This document shows positions 1-10,125 of a stretch of 64,000 bases of DNA, piece by piece (the first letter of the stretch is position 1; every line of letters starts with the position of its first letter). This stretch comes from Martelella mediterranea (GTDB lineage: Bacteria > Pseudomonadota > Alphaproteobacteria > Rhizobiales > Rhizobiaceae). The stretch lies in assembly GCA_003001975.1 (NCBI GenBank), contig PVUG01000005.1, forward strand, positions 62,001-126,000, written 5' to 3'. Below the pieces are notes generated by a model. It was not told the DNA's origin, searched no databases, and worked only from the letters and a program-made list of their open reading frames with translations. The position numbers and the translations under genes are program-made.

Positions 1-2633
1 GAGAAGTTGAAATCGCCGCCAACATAGGCCAGCGACATGTTCAGGCTGTCGGCATCCTGCGTGATGGTGCCACGGAATTGAGACGGCAGCGTTTCGTCAG
101 TCGAAGCCTCCCAGCTGCCGGTGATCTCACCGGCCTCAAGCAGGGTGTATTGCTTCTTCAGCTCTCCGCCATCGGCGAAATCGAGATCGATTTGGGTATC
201 GTCAAAGGCAACCGTGCCCGTAACTGTTGCCGGTTCCTGAGTTGTCTGGATAACCGAAACATAGGTGGCGTCGCTCTCGAATGTCAGATCGCCGTTAACG
301 GTGATTGCGCCTTCATCGTCACCGTCAAGGAAAGTGCCGCCGGTGCGCACCGTTGTCGAGCCGATCGTGCCCGCGCCGCCAAAGGCAGCACCCGCCTTCA
401 CATCGGCCGTGGAACCGCGCAGCGCGCCGTCAACCAGAAGCGTTCCGTCCTCAACCTCAAACGTTCCGGTAAAGTCGTCACCGTCGGCCGTCAGCCGCAG
501 CATGCCGGAACCGCGCTGCGCCACCGACCCGGCACCTGACAGCGTGCCCTTGAACGCAATCTCGTCCGAGCGGTCAAAGCCCAGAACGCCATCGCTGTCG
601 ATTTCGACATTGCCATTCAGCGTGCCGGTTGTGCCGCCATTGCCGACCTGGATTTCGGCGTCGGCGGCAATGTGCGTATCGCCTTCATTGGTATTGTCCG
701 CGGTCAGGATTGTTGTACCGGCCAGCGCGTCAATATCAACCGTACCGCTGATTGCCCGGGTGAATTCATAATCCGTCGCCGTGTGATTGAAGACAATCAG
801 CCCCTGGCCATCGCCGAACGACACGTCGTCCACGTCGAGCACACCCGGTGCCCGGGCGCCGTCATCGGGCACGCCGCCAATCACCAGCACACCCAGGGAA
901 CCCGAATTCGCAGCGAAATCGACCGTGTCCGCCGTCAGCGTTCCGCCGTCGCCGACGACCAGAAGACCCGCGCCGTTTTGGCCGACTGTCAGGTCGCCGT
1001 TGATATCCCAATTGCTGTCGGTGCCATAAATCTGCACATCGCCGCTGGAACCAGCGGCAGAGCCGACAACACTTTGGCTACTGGTGACGACGCCACCGTT
1101 GGAAAGCAAAAGCGAACCGGTTCCCGCCGCACCGACGGTTATCCCGCCATTCACCGTCCAGGATGAGCCGGCGCCACCGACGCCGACAACACCAACGCCT
1201 GTACCGGCCGTTCCGATTTCAGCCGTCCGGCTGGTGAGGGTTCCTCCGCCAAGAATTTCAAGCAGCCCTTCGCCACCGGAGCCGATCTCCATGCTCGATG
1301 TGTTGGTCCAGGTCGCGTCATTGTCGATACCAACGATGCCGATGCTTCCCGCATCACGGCCGATGATACCGCCATTGGAATTCAGCGAACCGCCATTGTC
1401 GAGATAGAGCAGGCCTTCGCCGCCCGCGCCGACCGTCATCCCGTTGGTGAGAGACATGTTACTGTCGGCGTCCGTGATCAGGATGCCACCCTCGCCGTCG
1501 GCATTGGAGCCGAGGACGGCCTGGTCGGCCGTGGCAGAACCGCCATCGGAAACGGTCAGGGTGCCATCGCCGTCATGCCCGACCCTGAGCGCGGCGCTAA
1601 GCTGCAATTTCGAGCCCGCGCCATCGACAGTGAGGCTGCCCTCGCCGTTGGCAACATTGCCGATATAGGCGTTGCTACCGGTCATCGTTGCGCCTTCGAG
1701 GACGGAAAGCGTGCCTGAACCACCCGTGCCGCCGCCATCGACATTACCGCCGATGGAAATGTCGTTGTAGACATTCCAGAGCGAGTCGTTGCCCGATATG
1801 GTCGCCTCATTGTCGAGCGACGACACGTTTTCACCTATGGTCAGCGAACCGCTGATCACATGTGCGCCATTCTGGGCGATCACCGTTCCGGTGCCGCTGC
1901 TGCCGATGGTCGTTGCGCCGTAGCCGTTCCATTCAGTGCCGGCGCCGGATAGCAGGACAACGCCCTCGCCACCGGAATTGCGTCCAAGGATTGCCTGATC
2001 CGATACGATCCGCGCACCGCTTGTAAGCTCGAGACGACCGCTGCCGCTGTTTCCGATTGATAGGCCATTTTCCCCGGTGCCGTAGGTTCGCATCTCGGTG
2101 CCGGCGCCGGTGAGCCGCATCAGTCCCGTACTGCCCGCAGCATTGCCGAGAATCAGGGAAGCCGTCTGCCCCGTTGCGCCGTCGGCCATATCAAGCTGTC
2201 CGGTGCCGGCATCGCCCACGATGATGGAATTATCCATCTGAATCTTGCCGCCGCTGTTCAGCGTCAGCAATCCATTGCCACTTGCCGTTTCACCGATTCT
2301 GGTCCGCTCACCATTGATGGTGGCATCCGATGTTACCCGTCCCGACGCGGTATCACCGATAATGAAGGTACTGATATATTCGGTTCCACGATCACTCGGA
2401 AGTATCGGCGCATTGGTCAGTGTGTTGATCGTGACGTTGTCACCGGTTTTCGGCGTGTTCGTTGTCGGGTTGCCGTTTTCCAGCCAGTTATTGGCCGTAT
2501 ACCAGTCCGTCGATTCGGCCCCGGTCCATTCGAAGTCGGCAGAAAAACCGGGCGCGCCCCAGAGCAGGACCAGAGCGGAAGAACTCAGAAAAACCGTGCG
2601 AACCGCATTTTGCCGCACTTTTGAAACACGCAT
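1..2633 (-). CDS. autotransporter passenger with T5SS/PEP-CTERM-type repeats (partial, C-terminus outside window)
   Basis: Reading the minus strand from an ATG at 2633 gives an open frame to the left edge (about 877 codons, no stop in the parts I translated). Residues 1-32 look like a signal peptide (basic start, hydrophobic core, cut after GFSA). From about residue 100 to 585 there are roughly nine units of about 50 residues with the pattern xIGxxGxGxLxLxxGG...G...W, which I match to the T5SS/PEP-CTERM-associated repeat. Next comes a passenger/autochaperone-like stretch (GTLSGAGSV, GAGTIGSTTV, YTLLEAGEITGSW) ending in GGDFNF at the edge. The beta-barrel expected in type V secretion should lie beyond position 1. 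A GGAGCAGGGG stretch precedes the start. Likely a surface protein or adhesin; substrate unknown. Confidence 0.85.
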   Translation of the reverse strand, partial: MRVSKVRQNAVRTVFLSSSALVLLWGAPGFSADFEWTGAESTDWYTANNWLENGNPTTNTPKTGDNVTINTLTNAPILPSDRGTEYISTFIIGDTASGRVTSDATINGERTRIGETASGNGLLTLNSGGKIQMDNSIIVGDAGTGQLDMADGATGQTASLILGNAAGSTGLMRLTGAGTEMRTYGTGENGLSIGNSGSGRLELTSGARIVSDQAILGRNSGGEGVVLLSGAGTEWNGYGATTIGSSGTGTVIAQNGAHVISGSLTIGENVSSLDNEATISGNDSLWNVYNDISIGGNVDGGGTGGSGTLSVLEGATMTGSNAYIGNVANGEGSLTVDGAGSKLQLSAALRVGHDGDGTLTVSDGGSATADQAVLGSNADGEGGILITDADSNMSLTNGMTVGAGGEGLLYLDNGGSLNSNGGIIGRDAGSIGIVGIDNDATWTNTSSMEIGSGGEGLLEILGGGTLTSRTAEIGTAGTGVGVVGVGGAGSSWTVNGGITVGAAGTGSLLLSNGGVVTSSQSVVGSAAGSSGDVQIYGTDSNWDINGDLTVGQNGAGLLVVGDGGTLTADTVDFAANSGSLGVLVIGGVPDDGARAPGVLDVDDVSFGDGQGLIVFNHTATDYEFTRAISGTVDIDALAGTTILTADNTNEGDTHIAADAEIQVGNGGTTGTLNGNVEIDSDGVLGFDRSDEIAFKGTLSGAGSVAQRGSGMLRLTADGDDFTGTFEVEDGTLLVDGALRGSTADVKAGAAFGGAGTIGSTTVRTGGTFLDGDDEGAITVNGDLTFESDATYVSVIQTTQEPATVTGTVAFDDTQIDLDFADGGELKKQYTLLEAGEITGSWEASTDETLPSQFRGTITQDADSLNMSLAYVGGDFNF

Positions 2634-2929
2634 GAACCTACCCCTGCTCCAGCACAAATTAATCGTCAATTTGGTAAACGGCTCCGCTTGCCGGCGATCG
2701 GAAAAACGGGCCCCGTCCGTTACTTTTCCCACTATGCACCGGGGTAAATTAAGAACTCCTTGAGAACGGACGATTTGCGGTCATGCTTAATATTTATGGT
2801 TAGCGATCGGTTAATACGGTCGTGCGCGATGTTTTGCACGAACCCCAAGCTATGCCTTCATTTCCATTGCATCTTCGTCTAAGAAGCGTCACAAACCCCG
2901 ATGGATCGGAAAACAGGGACCGCTCAAGA
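2634..2929. other. divergent intergenic region between the autotransporter gene and ppiD
   Basis: About 300 bases that must hold the promoters of both divergent genes. The stretch around 2785-2815 is AT-rich (TTAATATTTATGG, GGTTAATACGG) and is the best place for a promoter of the ppiD operon. I see no small gene here and no obvious operator. Confidence 0.5.
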
Positions 2930-4825
2930 ATGCTCGAGACAATGCGCAAAGGCGCCCAGACATGGGTCGCAAAAATCCTGATGATCCTGTTGATCATCTC
3001 GTTCGGCGTCTGGGGCGCTTCGAGCGCGCTGCTTTCCGGGAACTCGGACGTCGTTGTACAGGTCGGCGACAAGACCGTATCGACGAATGAATATCGCCTC
3101 GCCTATCAGCGTCAGCTCGACAGTGTGAGCAACCAGTTCGGCCGCCGGCTGAGCGGCGAGGAAGCCCGGATGCTCGGCGTTGACCAGCAGGTCTATGCCC
3201 GGCTCGTGGCTGGTGCGGCCCTCGACCAGCTTGCCGACAACATGAACCTCGGCCTTTCCGAAGACCGGCTTGCCAAGCTGATCGCCGAGGACCCGGCCTT
3301 CCAAAACAGCGACGGACGTTTCGACCGGCGGCGCTTCAGCGCGCTTTTGCGCAATGTCGGCATGAATGAGGATGATTATGTCGCAGAACGCAGCAAGCTT
3401 GCGGTGCGCGCGCAGATCGTCGATGGCCTTGCCGATGGCTTTGCCGCTCCGGAGACCCTGGTCGACGCGATCCGCGAATATCGCGGCCAGAGCCGCGTGA
3501 TCGATTATGTCGTGCTCAACAACGCTTTCATCGACCCGGTCAAATCACCCGGCGACGAGGTGCTGGAACCCTGGTTCGAACAGCGCCAGGCCGCCTATCG
3601 CGCCCCCGAATACCGCGCGATTTCCTATGTCGCCCTGCGCCCGTCCGATATCGCCGACCCCGCAGCCGTTTCCGACGATGCGGTGCGTGCGGACTACGAA
3701 GCCCGCATCACTACCTACACCACCCCGGAACAACGGCAGATCCAGCAGCTGACTTTCACCGATCAGGCCGCCGCCGAACAGGCCGCACAAGCCCTTGCCG
3801 ACGGCACCAAGACCTTCGATCAGCTTGTCACCGAGCTGGGCCGGACCACTGGCGACGTGACGCTCGGCGTCTACGAAAAGGGCCAGTTCCCCGATCAGTC
3901 CATCGATGAAGCAGCCTTCGCCATCCCCGAAGCGGGCGGCACCAGCGGCGTGGTCCAGGGCAATTTCGGACCGGTTATCCTGCGGGTCGCCGAAATTACC
4001 CCGGAAAGCACGACGCCGTTTGATGACGTCAAGGACCAGATTCGCACCGAACTTGCCGAACAGCAGGCGGCCGACGATATCCTCAATGTCGAAAACCAGT
4101 ACGAAGACCAGCGTGCCGGCGGCGCCAGCATGGCCGAAGCTGCTGAAAGCCTCGGCCTGCAGACTGTCACCATCGATGCGGTCGATGCCAACGGACGCGA
4201 TACCGACGGCAATCCGATCGAGGACATTCCGCTTGGCACCGAACTCGTCTCGGCCGCCTTCGACAGCGATACGGGCATCGAAAACCTGCCGCTCAATCTC
4301 AATGACGGCGGTCTGATCTGGTATGAGGTCGAGTCGATCACGCCGTCGCGCGACCGCACGTTTGACGAGGTCCGCAGCCAGGTCGAGGCCGACTGGGCGG
4401 CAGAACAGCAGCGCGATGCGCTGGCTGCCAAAGCCGACGAACTGAAACAGCGGATTGAAAACGGCGAAAGCCTTCAGCAGGTTGCCGATGACCTTGCGAT
4501 CGATGTCGAACGCAGCCCCTCGATCACAAGGACCTCGCAGGTTGCCGAGCTGGGACCGGAAGTCATCGCAGCAGCCTTCAGCGGCCCGCTTGGCACGGTA
4601 GCGACAGCACCGCGCGACAGCGGCACACAGCAGGTGGTTCTCACGGTGGCCACCGTCGTCAACCCGACCGACACGCTCGAGACCAGCGGTGACAATCAGG
4701 TCATCACGGCCATTGCGTCGTCTGCCGGAGACGATATCCTCGACGAAATGATCAACAAGCTGCAGAGCGAATACGGCGTCTCGATCAACCAGACGCTCGC
4801 CCAGCAGGCCATCAACCTGCAGTAA
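2930..4825 (+). CDS. ppiD: PpiD-like membrane-anchored peptidylprolyl isomerase / SurA N-terminal domain protein
   Basis: A 631-residue periplasmic chaperone/foldase anchored in the inner membrane. The start is set at the [12 protein letters not shown] codon, which matches the usual family start; an upstream GTG in frame would add 36 residues lacking family character. Residues about 9-32 are one transmembrane helix ([17 protein letters not shown]), followed by a SurA/PpiD-type N-terminal helical domain (about 35-170) and a parvulin-like domain around 235-355 that looks degenerate, as is common in PpiD. The rest is a long helical C-terminal part. It probably helps outer-membrane proteins fold after Sec export. 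It lies 14 bases before trpD in the same direction, a gene order common in Rhizobiales. Confidence 0.88.
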   Translation: MLETMRKGAQTWVAKILMILLIISFGVWGASSALLSGNSDVVVQVGDKTVSTNEYRLAYQRQLDSVSNQFGRRLSGEEARMLGVDQQVYARLVAGAALDQLADNMNLGLSEDRLAKLIAEDPAFQNSDGRFDRRRFSALLRNVGMNEDDYVAERSKLAVRAQIVDGLADGFAAPETLVDAIREYRGQSRVIDYVVLNNAFIDPVKSPGDEVLEPWFEQRQAAYRAPEYRAISYVALRPSDIADPAAVSDDAVRADYEARITTYTTPEQRQIQQLTFTDQAAAEQAAQALADGTKTFDQLVTELGRTTGDVTLGVYEKGQFPDQSIDEAAFAIPEAGGTSGVVQGNFGPVILRVAEITPESTTPFDDVKDQIRTELAEQQAADDILNVENQYEDQRAGGASMAEAAESLGLQTVTIDAVDANGRDTDGNPIEDIPLGTELVSAAFDSDTGIENLPLNLNDGGLIWYEVESITPSRDRTFDEVRSQVEADWAAEQQRDALAAKADELKQRIENGESLQQVADDLAIDVERSPSITRTSQVAELGPEVIAAAFSGPLGTVATAPRDSGTQQVVLTVATVVNPTDTLETSGDNQVITAIASSAGDDILDEMINKLQSEYGVSINQTLAQQAINLQ

Positions 4826-4839
4826 GCGAGAGCGAAACC

Positions 4840-5862
4840 ATGTCCGAACTCAAACCGTTCATCGCCCGGGTCGCCGACCGCCAGTCGCTGACAGTAGCTC
4901 AGTCACGGCAGGCCTTCGAAATCCTGATGTCGGGCGAGGCAACGCCCGCGCAGATCGGCGGCTTCCTGATGGCGCTGAGGGTCAAGGGGGAAACGGTTGA
5001 TGAGATCGTCGGCGCAGTCGAGACGATGCGCGCCAAGATGCTGACGGTTTCCGCCCCTGCCGGTGCGATCGATATCGTGGGCACCGGCGGCGATGGCACC
5101 GGCACATACAATATCTCGACCCTTGCGGCGATCGTTACGGCCGGCGCCGGCGTCACGGTTGCAAAACACGGCAACCGTGCGCTCAGCTCACGGTCGGGCA
5201 CGGCCGACAGCCTGTCGGAACTCGGCGTCGAACTCGACACCGGACCGGAAGTGATCGAGGCCTGCCTGCAGGAAGCCGGCATCGGTTTCATGTTCGCCCA
5301 GAAACATCATGCGGCCATGCGCCATGTCGGCCCTTCGCGGGTCGAACTCGGCACCAGGACGATCTTCAATATTCTCGGACCGCTTTCAAATCCGGCGGGC
5401 GTCAAAAGCCAGTTGCTCGGTGTGTTTTCGCCGCAATGGCTGGTGCCGTTGGCGGAGGTTCTGCGTGATCTCGGTTCGCAGTCGGTATGGGTTGTTCACG
5501 GTCAGGGGCTGGACGAGATCACCACGACCGGTGAAACCCAGGTGGTCGAACTGGCTGACGGCAAGATCCGTGAATTCACGCTGACTCCGAAGGATTTCGG
5601 CGTCGATCAGGTCGAACTCGAGGCTCTGCGCGGCGGTGACGGCAAGGTCAATGCCGCAGCCCTGCGTCAGGTGCTTTCGGGCGCGCGCAATGCCTATCGC
5701 GACGTATCGCTCTGCAACGCCGCCGCCGCCTTGATGATCGCCGGCAAGGGGGAAACACTTGCCGACGCGATGACAATCGCTGCACAATCGCTTGACAGCG
5801 GCAACGCAGCGCTGGCACTCGAAAGGCTCGTTGCCGTTTCCAATCAGAAAAGCGGAAGCTGA
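4840..5862 (+). CDS. trpD: anthranilate phosphoribosyltransferase
   Basis: Joins anthranilate and PRPP to phosphoribosyl-anthranilate, the second step specific to tryptophan synthesis. At 340 residues it has the normal family length. The PRPP-binding signature [13 protein letters not shown] lies near residue 80, followed by [15 protein letters not shown], and the anthranilate-site region GPLSNPAG is near residue 180. The N-terminal helical domain with [18 protein letters not shown] is present. trpC follows after 10 bases, so the two are almost surely co-transcribed with ppiD upstream. Confidence 0.97.
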   Translation: MSELKPFIARVADRQSLTVAQSRQAFEILMSGEATPAQIGGFLMALRVKGETVDEIVGAVETMRAKMLTVSAPAGAIDIVGTGGDGTGTYNISTLAAIVTAGAGVTVAKHGNRALSSRSGTADSLSELGVELDTGPEVIEACLQEAGIGFMFAQKHHAAMRHVGPSRVELGTRTIFNILGPLSNPAGVKSQLLGVFSPQWLVPLAEVLRDLGSQSVWVVHGQGLDEITTTGETQVVELADGKIREFTLTPKDFGVDQVELEALRGGDGKVNAAALRQVLSGARNAYRDVSLCNAAAALMIAGKGETLADAMTIAAQSLDSGNAALALERLVAVSNQKSGS

Positions 5863-5872
5863 GAAACCGGCC

Positions 5873-6688
5873 ATGACCGACATACTGAAAAAGATCGAAA
5901 CCTACAAGCGCCAGGAAATCACCGCGGCAAAATCGAGTGTGCCGCTCGAAGAGCTGAAGGCCCGGGCGCGCGATCAGGAAAAGCCGCGCGGCTTTCTTGC
6001 GGCACTGCGCCGCAAACAAGATGAAGGCCGTTTCGGCCTGATCGCGGAGATCAAGAAAGCCAGCCCCTCCAAAGGGCTGATCCGCCCCGATTTCGATCCA
6101 CCGGCCTTTGCCAGGGCCTATGAGGATGGCGGTGCGGCCTGTCTTTCGGTGCTGACCGACACGCCGAGCTTTCAGGGCGCACCGGACTATCTTGCCGCCG
6201 CACGCAATGCCTGCGCACTGCCCGCCCTGCGCAAGGATTTCATGTTCGAGCCCTACCAGATCCACGAAGCGCGCGCTTGGGGCGCCGACTGTATCCTGAT
6301 CATCATGGCAAGCCTTTCCGATGACGAGGCCCGCCTTCTGGAAGACACCGCCTTTGAACTCGGCATGGACGCACTGCTGGAAGTGCACAATGAAGAGGAA
6401 TGCGAGCGCGCGCTGAAACTGTCATCGAAGATGCTCGGCATCAATAACCGCAATCTCAGAACCTTCGACGTTTCGCTTGAAACCAGCGAACGTCTCGCAA
6501 GCATGGTGCCGGATGACCGGCTGATTGTCGGCGAAAGCGGCATTTTCGTTCATGACGACTGCCTGCGGCTGCAAAAAAGCGGCATTTCGACCTTCCTCGT
6601 TGGCGAAAGCCTGATGCGCAAGGACGATATTGCCGGCGCCACGCGCGCGCTTTTGACCGGGGCAAGCACGGAAGAACCGGCACAATGA
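5873..6688 (+). CDS. trpC: indole-3-glycerol-phosphate synthase
   Basis: Closes the ring of carboxyphenylamino-deoxyribulose phosphate to indole-3-glycerol phosphate in tryptophan synthesis. The start at [12 protein letters not shown] matches the family; an upstream in-frame ATG would overlap trpD by 70 bases. The 271-residue TIM barrel shows [10 protein letters not shown] near residue 63 (catalytic lysine), [12 protein letters not shown] near 117, [10 protein letters not shown] near 187 and VGESGI near 217. It is a monofunctional enzyme, not fused to TrpF. Its TGA overlaps the ATG of moaC by four bases, indicating translational coupling. Confidence 0.97.
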   Translation: MTDILKKIETYKRQEITAAKSSVPLEELKARARDQEKPRGFLAALRRKQDEGRFGLIAEIKKASPSKGLIRPDFDPPAFARAYEDGGAACLSVLTDTPSFQGAPDYLAAARNACALPALRKDFMFEPYQIHEARAWGADCILIIMASLSDDEARLLEDTAFELGMDALLEVHNEEECERALKLSSKMLGINNRNLRTFDVSLETSERLASMVPDDRLIVGESGIFVHDDCLRLQKSGISTFLVGESLMRKDDIAGATRALLTGASTEEPAQ

Positions 6689-7179
6689 GCGACCGGCCGG
6701 CAAAGCTCACCCATATTGCAGCCGATGGTGCGGCCCATATGGTCGATGTTGGCGGCAAGGACGAGACGCTGCGCACCGCGACAGCGGAGGGCTACGTCCG
6801 CATGAAACCCGAAACGCTGGCGCTGATCGAAAGCGGCAATGCGAAAAAGGGCGACGTGGTCGCCACCGCCCGGCTTGCCGGCATCATGGGCGCCAAGCAG
6901 ACTGCCAGCCTCATTCCGCTCTGCCATCCCCTGATGCTCACCAAGATCGCAGTCGAGATCACACCTGACGCCACCCTGCCCGGACTGCGCGTCACGGCAA
7001 CCACGCGTCTGACCGGAAAAACCGGTGTGGAAATGGAAGCGCTCACGGCCGTTTCCGTCGCCTGCCTGACGATCTACGACATGGCGAAGGCTGCAGACCG
7101 TGAAATGGAAATCGGCGCAATCCGTCTCGTGGAAAAATCCGGCGGCGTGAGCGGCGATTTCAGGCGATCAGCGGAGTAG
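6685..7179 (+). CDS. moaC: cyclic pyranopterin monophosphate synthase
   Basis: Acts with MoaA to turn GTP into cyclic pyranopterin monophosphate, the first step of molybdenum-cofactor synthesis. The 164 residues are of typical length. The family signature [20 protein letters not shown] begins near residue 53, followed by IPLCHPL, with [14 protein letters not shown] and YDMAKA further on. It overlaps trpC by four bases and is followed by moeA after six bases. Other moa genes are elsewhere: moaD and moaE lie near 47 kb in this window, while moaA is not here. Confidence 0.97.
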   Translation: MSDRPAKLTHIAADGAAHMVDVGGKDETLRTATAEGYVRMKPETLALIESGNAKKGDVVATARLAGIMGAKQTASLIPLCHPLMLTKIAVEITPDATLPGLRVTATTRLTGKTGVEMEALTAVSVACLTIYDMAKAADREMEIGAIRLVEKSGGVSGDFRRSAE

Positions 7180-7185
7180 ACCGCC

Positions 7186-8409
7186 ATGGCACCCCCCCTT
7201 CTGCCGGTCGAAGACGCGCTCACAATCCTGCTCGAAAATGCCCGTCCGGTCTCCGGAACAGAAATGCTGGCCCTGCCCGACGCCGACGGCCGCATTCTGG
7301 CCGAAGACATTCTCGCCCGTATAACCCAGCCGCCCTTCAGCGCATCCGCAATGGATGGCTATGCCGTGCGCGCCGAAGATGTGGAAACGGCCGACGCCAC
7401 GCTCTCCGTCATCGGCACGGTTGCCGCCGGGCAGACGCCGGAGCAGGACGTTACCCCCGGAACGGCGATACGCATTTTCACCGGCGCGCCCGTGCCACCC
7501 GGCGCCGACTGCGTGGTGATTCAGGAAAATACCGAAAAACGGGGCGAGCACAGCATCCTGATAACCGAAGCTGCGGCGAAGGGGGCGCATATCCGTCCCG
7601 CCGGACAGGATTTTCGCGACGGCCAGTTGCTTCTGGCAAGGGGCCGGCTGCTTGATGCGCGCAGCCTGTCGCTGGCCGCCGCCGCCGGCCACGGCGCGCT
7701 TCCGGTCTGCCGACAGCCAAGGATTGCCGTGCTTGCAACAGGCGATGAACTTGTGCCGCCGGGACAAAAGCCTGGCCCGGGCCAGATCTCGGCATCGTCC
7801 GGGGTTGCGCTGCATTCGCTTGCCCGCATGAACGGCGCACAAACGCTTGACCTCGGCATTGCCCGCGACGATGCGGCGGATCTACGGGCGTCCGTCGACC
7901 GCGCGCGCGACTGGAATGCGGACGTGCTGATGACCATCGGCGGCGCCTCCGTCGGCGACCGCGATCTGGTCGGGCCGACATTGCAGTCCATCGGCATGTC
8001 GCTCGATTTCTGGAAGATCGCCATGCGGCCGGGAAAACCGCTGATGGTCGGTAATCTCGGTGACATGAAGGTGCTGGGCCTGCCGGGCAATCCGGTATCC
8101 GCTTTTGTCTGCACACTGGTCTTTGCCGAACCGCTGATCCGAAAGCTTGCGAACCTGACGCCGCGCAACCGTCTGCGTCAGGCCGTTGCCGCCGGCCCGA
8201 TCGAACCGAACGGCCCCCGCCGCCACTATATGCGCGGCCGTTTTACCGATCGCGCCAGCGGGCTGGTGGAACCCTGCGAAAGCCAGGATTCGTCATTGAT
8301 CGCAACCCTTGCCGATGCCGACTGCCTGATTGTTCGCCCTCCGGGTGACGAAGCAATCAAGGCCGGTGATCCGCTGTCCGTGATGATGCTTGCCCGCGAC
8401 GCCGACTGA
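7186..8409 (+). CDS. moeA: molybdopterin molybdotransferase
   Basis: Inserts molybdate into adenylylated molybdopterin, the last step of cofactor synthesis. The 407 residues show the MoeA landmarks in order: MDGYAV near residue 56, GDELVPPG near 186, the GGASVGDRD motif near 247, MRPGKPL near 282 and GLPGNPVSAFV near 302, then the C-terminal domain. It is the last gene of the plus-strand run. In several Rhizobiaceae I recall lexA following moeA; here the next gene is the opposing DUF1476 gene. Confidence 0.96.
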   Translation: MAPPLLPVEDALTILLENARPVSGTEMLALPDADGRILAEDILARITQPPFSASAMDGYAVRAEDVETADATLSVIGTVAAGQTPEQDVTPGTAIRIFTGAPVPPGADCVVIQENTEKRGEHSILITEAAAKGAHIRPAGQDFRDGQLLLARGRLLDARSLSLAAAAGHGALPVCRQPRIAVLATGDELVPPGQKPGPGQISASSGVALHSLARMNGAQTLDLGIARDDAADLRASVDRARDWNADVLMTIGGASVGDRDLVGPTLQSIGMSLDFWKIAMRPGKPLMVGNLGDMKVLGLPGNPVSAFVCTLVFAEPLIRKLANLTPRNRLRQAVAAGPIEPNGPRRHYMRGRFTDRASGLVEPCESQDSSLIATLADADCLIVRPPGDEAIKAGDPLSVMMLARDAD

Positions 8410-8463
8410 CCCCATCGCCGGGTGCAGGCCGACAGAATTGTACCCATTTGTGTTTGAAGCGAT

Positions 8464-8784
8464 CTAGCCATGCTCGCTCTGCTGGCCAGCCGCCTGCAGA
8501 AATGCGTGCATTTTCATCTGCACGGTCTCTTCGTCGATATCGACACCGGCTTCGGCAAAGTCGCGCATCAGTTTCTTCAGCACATCGTCATGACCGGCAT
8601 GGGTGAAATCGGCGGCGATGACCTCACTGGCATAGACTTCCAGATCCTCGCGCCCAAGAAGCCCGGCGGCCCAGGCGGCCAGCATGCGGTTTCGCCGCGC
8701 GATCACACGAAAACGCGCGGCCTCCTGCTGTACGAAGGCGGCCTCGAAGGCACGCTCACGATCGTTGAAAACCGAACCTGCCAT
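8464..8784 (-). CDS. F1-ATPase inhibitor zeta subunit (DUF1476)
   Basis: A 106-residue alpha-helical protein of the DUF1476 family, known in alphaproteobacteria as the zeta subunit that blocks ATP hydrolysis by the F1 motor. The start is fixed by a perfect GGAGGT a few bases before the ATG at 8784; a longer frame from 8844 lacks family character. Conserved features are FNDRERAFEAAF at the N-terminus, RRNRMLAAWAAGLLG and EVIAADF in the middle, and LMRDFAEAGVDIDEE with a helical tail. It diverges from purC across a 292-base spacer, a usual neighbour in Rhizobiales. Confidence 0.88.
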   Translation of the reverse strand: MAGSVFNDRERAFEAAFVQQEAARFRVIARRNRMLAAWAAGLLGREDLEVYASEVIAADFTHAGHDDVLKKLMRDFAEAGVDIDEETVQMKMHAFLQAAGQQSEHG

Positions 8785-9076
8785 ATCCACCTCCACCATC
8801 TTTGCCGGGCTGTCAGGCCCGGCGATCGCTGTCTCCATTTTCAAGATGGCGGCAAAAATGACATTTGAAAAGAAGCCGGATTAAATATTTTGAATAATAT
8901 CGTTTAAAAACAGAGAGAAATCGGGGATTGTTTATTCAAACGCAACGTAAAAACGCAATTGCCTTGAAAAACGCCCGGTTTTGATTGAGAAAGCCGCACG
9001 ACTTCGCTATTCCAGCGGAAGAGATAAAAATATCGCGCGCCCGACAAGCCGGACGCGCCAACTTCGCGAGCTGAAA
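8785..9076. other. divergent promoter region between the zeta-subunit gene and purC
   Basis: A 292-base spacer with an AT-rich block around 8880-8950 (TTAAATATTTTGAATAATATCG and flanking A-runs) that probably holds both promoters. I see no small gene, riboswitch-like fold or clear operator. Confidence 0.4.
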
Positions 9077-9835
9077 ATGAATCGTCGCCGCCGGGTTTAC
9101 GAAGGCAAGGGCAAAATCCTCTATGAAGGCCCCGAGCCCGGAACGCTGATCCAGTTCTTCAAGGACGATGCCGGGACAGAACCCGGCATTGCCGGTGAAG
9201 TCATTGATGGCAAGGGCGTCCTCAACAACCGCATTTCCGAATATGTCTTCAGCCACCTGAACGCGATCGGCATTCCCACGCATTTCATCCGCCGCCTCAA
9301 CATGCGCGAACAGCTGGTGCGCGAGGTGGAAATGATCCCGCTTGCCGTGACTGTGCGCAATATTGCCGCCGGTTCATTGTCGCGCCGGCTCGGCATCGAG
9401 GAAGGCGTCCCCCTTCCCCGCTCGATCGTCGAATTCTCGCTGAAATCCGACGAGCTGGACAATCCGCTGGTAACCGAGGAACATATTACCGCCTTCGGCT
9501 GGGCATCGCCGCCCGAACTGGACGACATGACCACGCTGGCCATCCGTATCAACGATTTCCTCTCCGGTCTTTTTGTCGGAGCAGGCATGCAGCTTGTCGA
9601 TTTCCGAATTGAGTGCGGCCGCTTTTTTGAAGGCGATATGATGCGCATCATTCTGGCCGGGGAAATTTCGCCGGATTCCTGCCGCGTTCTTGACCTTCGC
9701 ACCCACCAGCGTCTCGATCGCGAGACAGACGCCAGCGGAACCGTCATCAGCGCCCATTCGGAGATAGCGCGCCGGCTGGGCATCATGAATGAGAACGAAC
9801 CGGCACGCGCTGCCGGCCCGGTACTTGTCAAATAG
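9077..9835 (+). CDS. purC: phosphoribosylaminoimidazole-succinocarboxamide synthase (SAICAR synthetase)
   Basis: Joins CAIR with aspartate, using ATP, in purine synthesis. The start [19 protein letters not shown] matches the family; the extra 32 codons of the longer frame do not. In 252 residues the ATP-binding N-terminus ([11 protein letters not shown]), the NNRISEY segment, [18 protein letters not shown], and the aspartate-site motif DFRIECGRF with GEISPDSCR are all visible. It heads purC-purS-purQ, with gaps of about 20 bases between genes. Confidence 0.96.
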   Translation: MNRRRRVYEGKGKILYEGPEPGTLIQFFKDDAGTEPGIAGEVIDGKGVLNNRISEYVFSHLNAIGIPTHFIRRLNMREQLVREVEMIPLAVTVRNIAAGSLSRRLGIEEGVPLPRSIVEFSLKSDELDNPLVTEEHITAFGWASPPELDDMTTLAIRINDFLSGLFVGAGMQLVDFRIECGRFFEGDMMRIILAGEISPDSCRVLDLRTHQRLDRETDASGTVISAHSEIARRLGIMNENEPARAAGPVLVK

Positions 9836-9854
9836 CAGATTGGGGATTGAACCA

Positions 9855-10103
9855 GTGATCAATGCACGTGTCATCGTTACCTTGAAGAACGGCGTTCTCG
9901 ATCCGCAGGGAAAGGCCATTGAAGGCGCCCTGCACGGTCTGGGCTTTGACGGGCTTTCCGCCGCACGCCAGGGCAAGGTTTTCGATCTTGCGATCGATAC
10001 CGACGACCGCGCCAAGGCAGAGGCCGATGTCGCGGCCATGTGCGAAAAGCTTCTGGCCAACATGGTGATCGAAAACTACGCGATCGAACTGAGCCAGGCC
10101 TGA
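9855..10103 (+). CDS. purS: phosphoribosylformylglycinamidine synthase subunit PurS
   Basis: An 82-residue structural subunit that bridges PurL and PurQ in the three-part FGAM synthase. The start is GTG at 9855 ([13 protein letters not shown]), preceded by GGGGATTGA. The longer frame would overlap purC by 47 bases and lacks family character. Conserved features are [13 protein letters not shown], a GLGF turn near residue 30, and the C-terminal [11 protein letters not shown]. It lies between purC and purQ; purL is not in this window. Confidence 0.93.
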   Translation: MINARVIVTLKNGVLDPQGKAIEGALHGLGFDGLSAARQGKVFDLAIDTDDRAKAEADVAAMCEKLLANMVIENYAIELSQA

Positions 10104-10125
10104 GGGCAGGAAGAGAGCGCATTTC

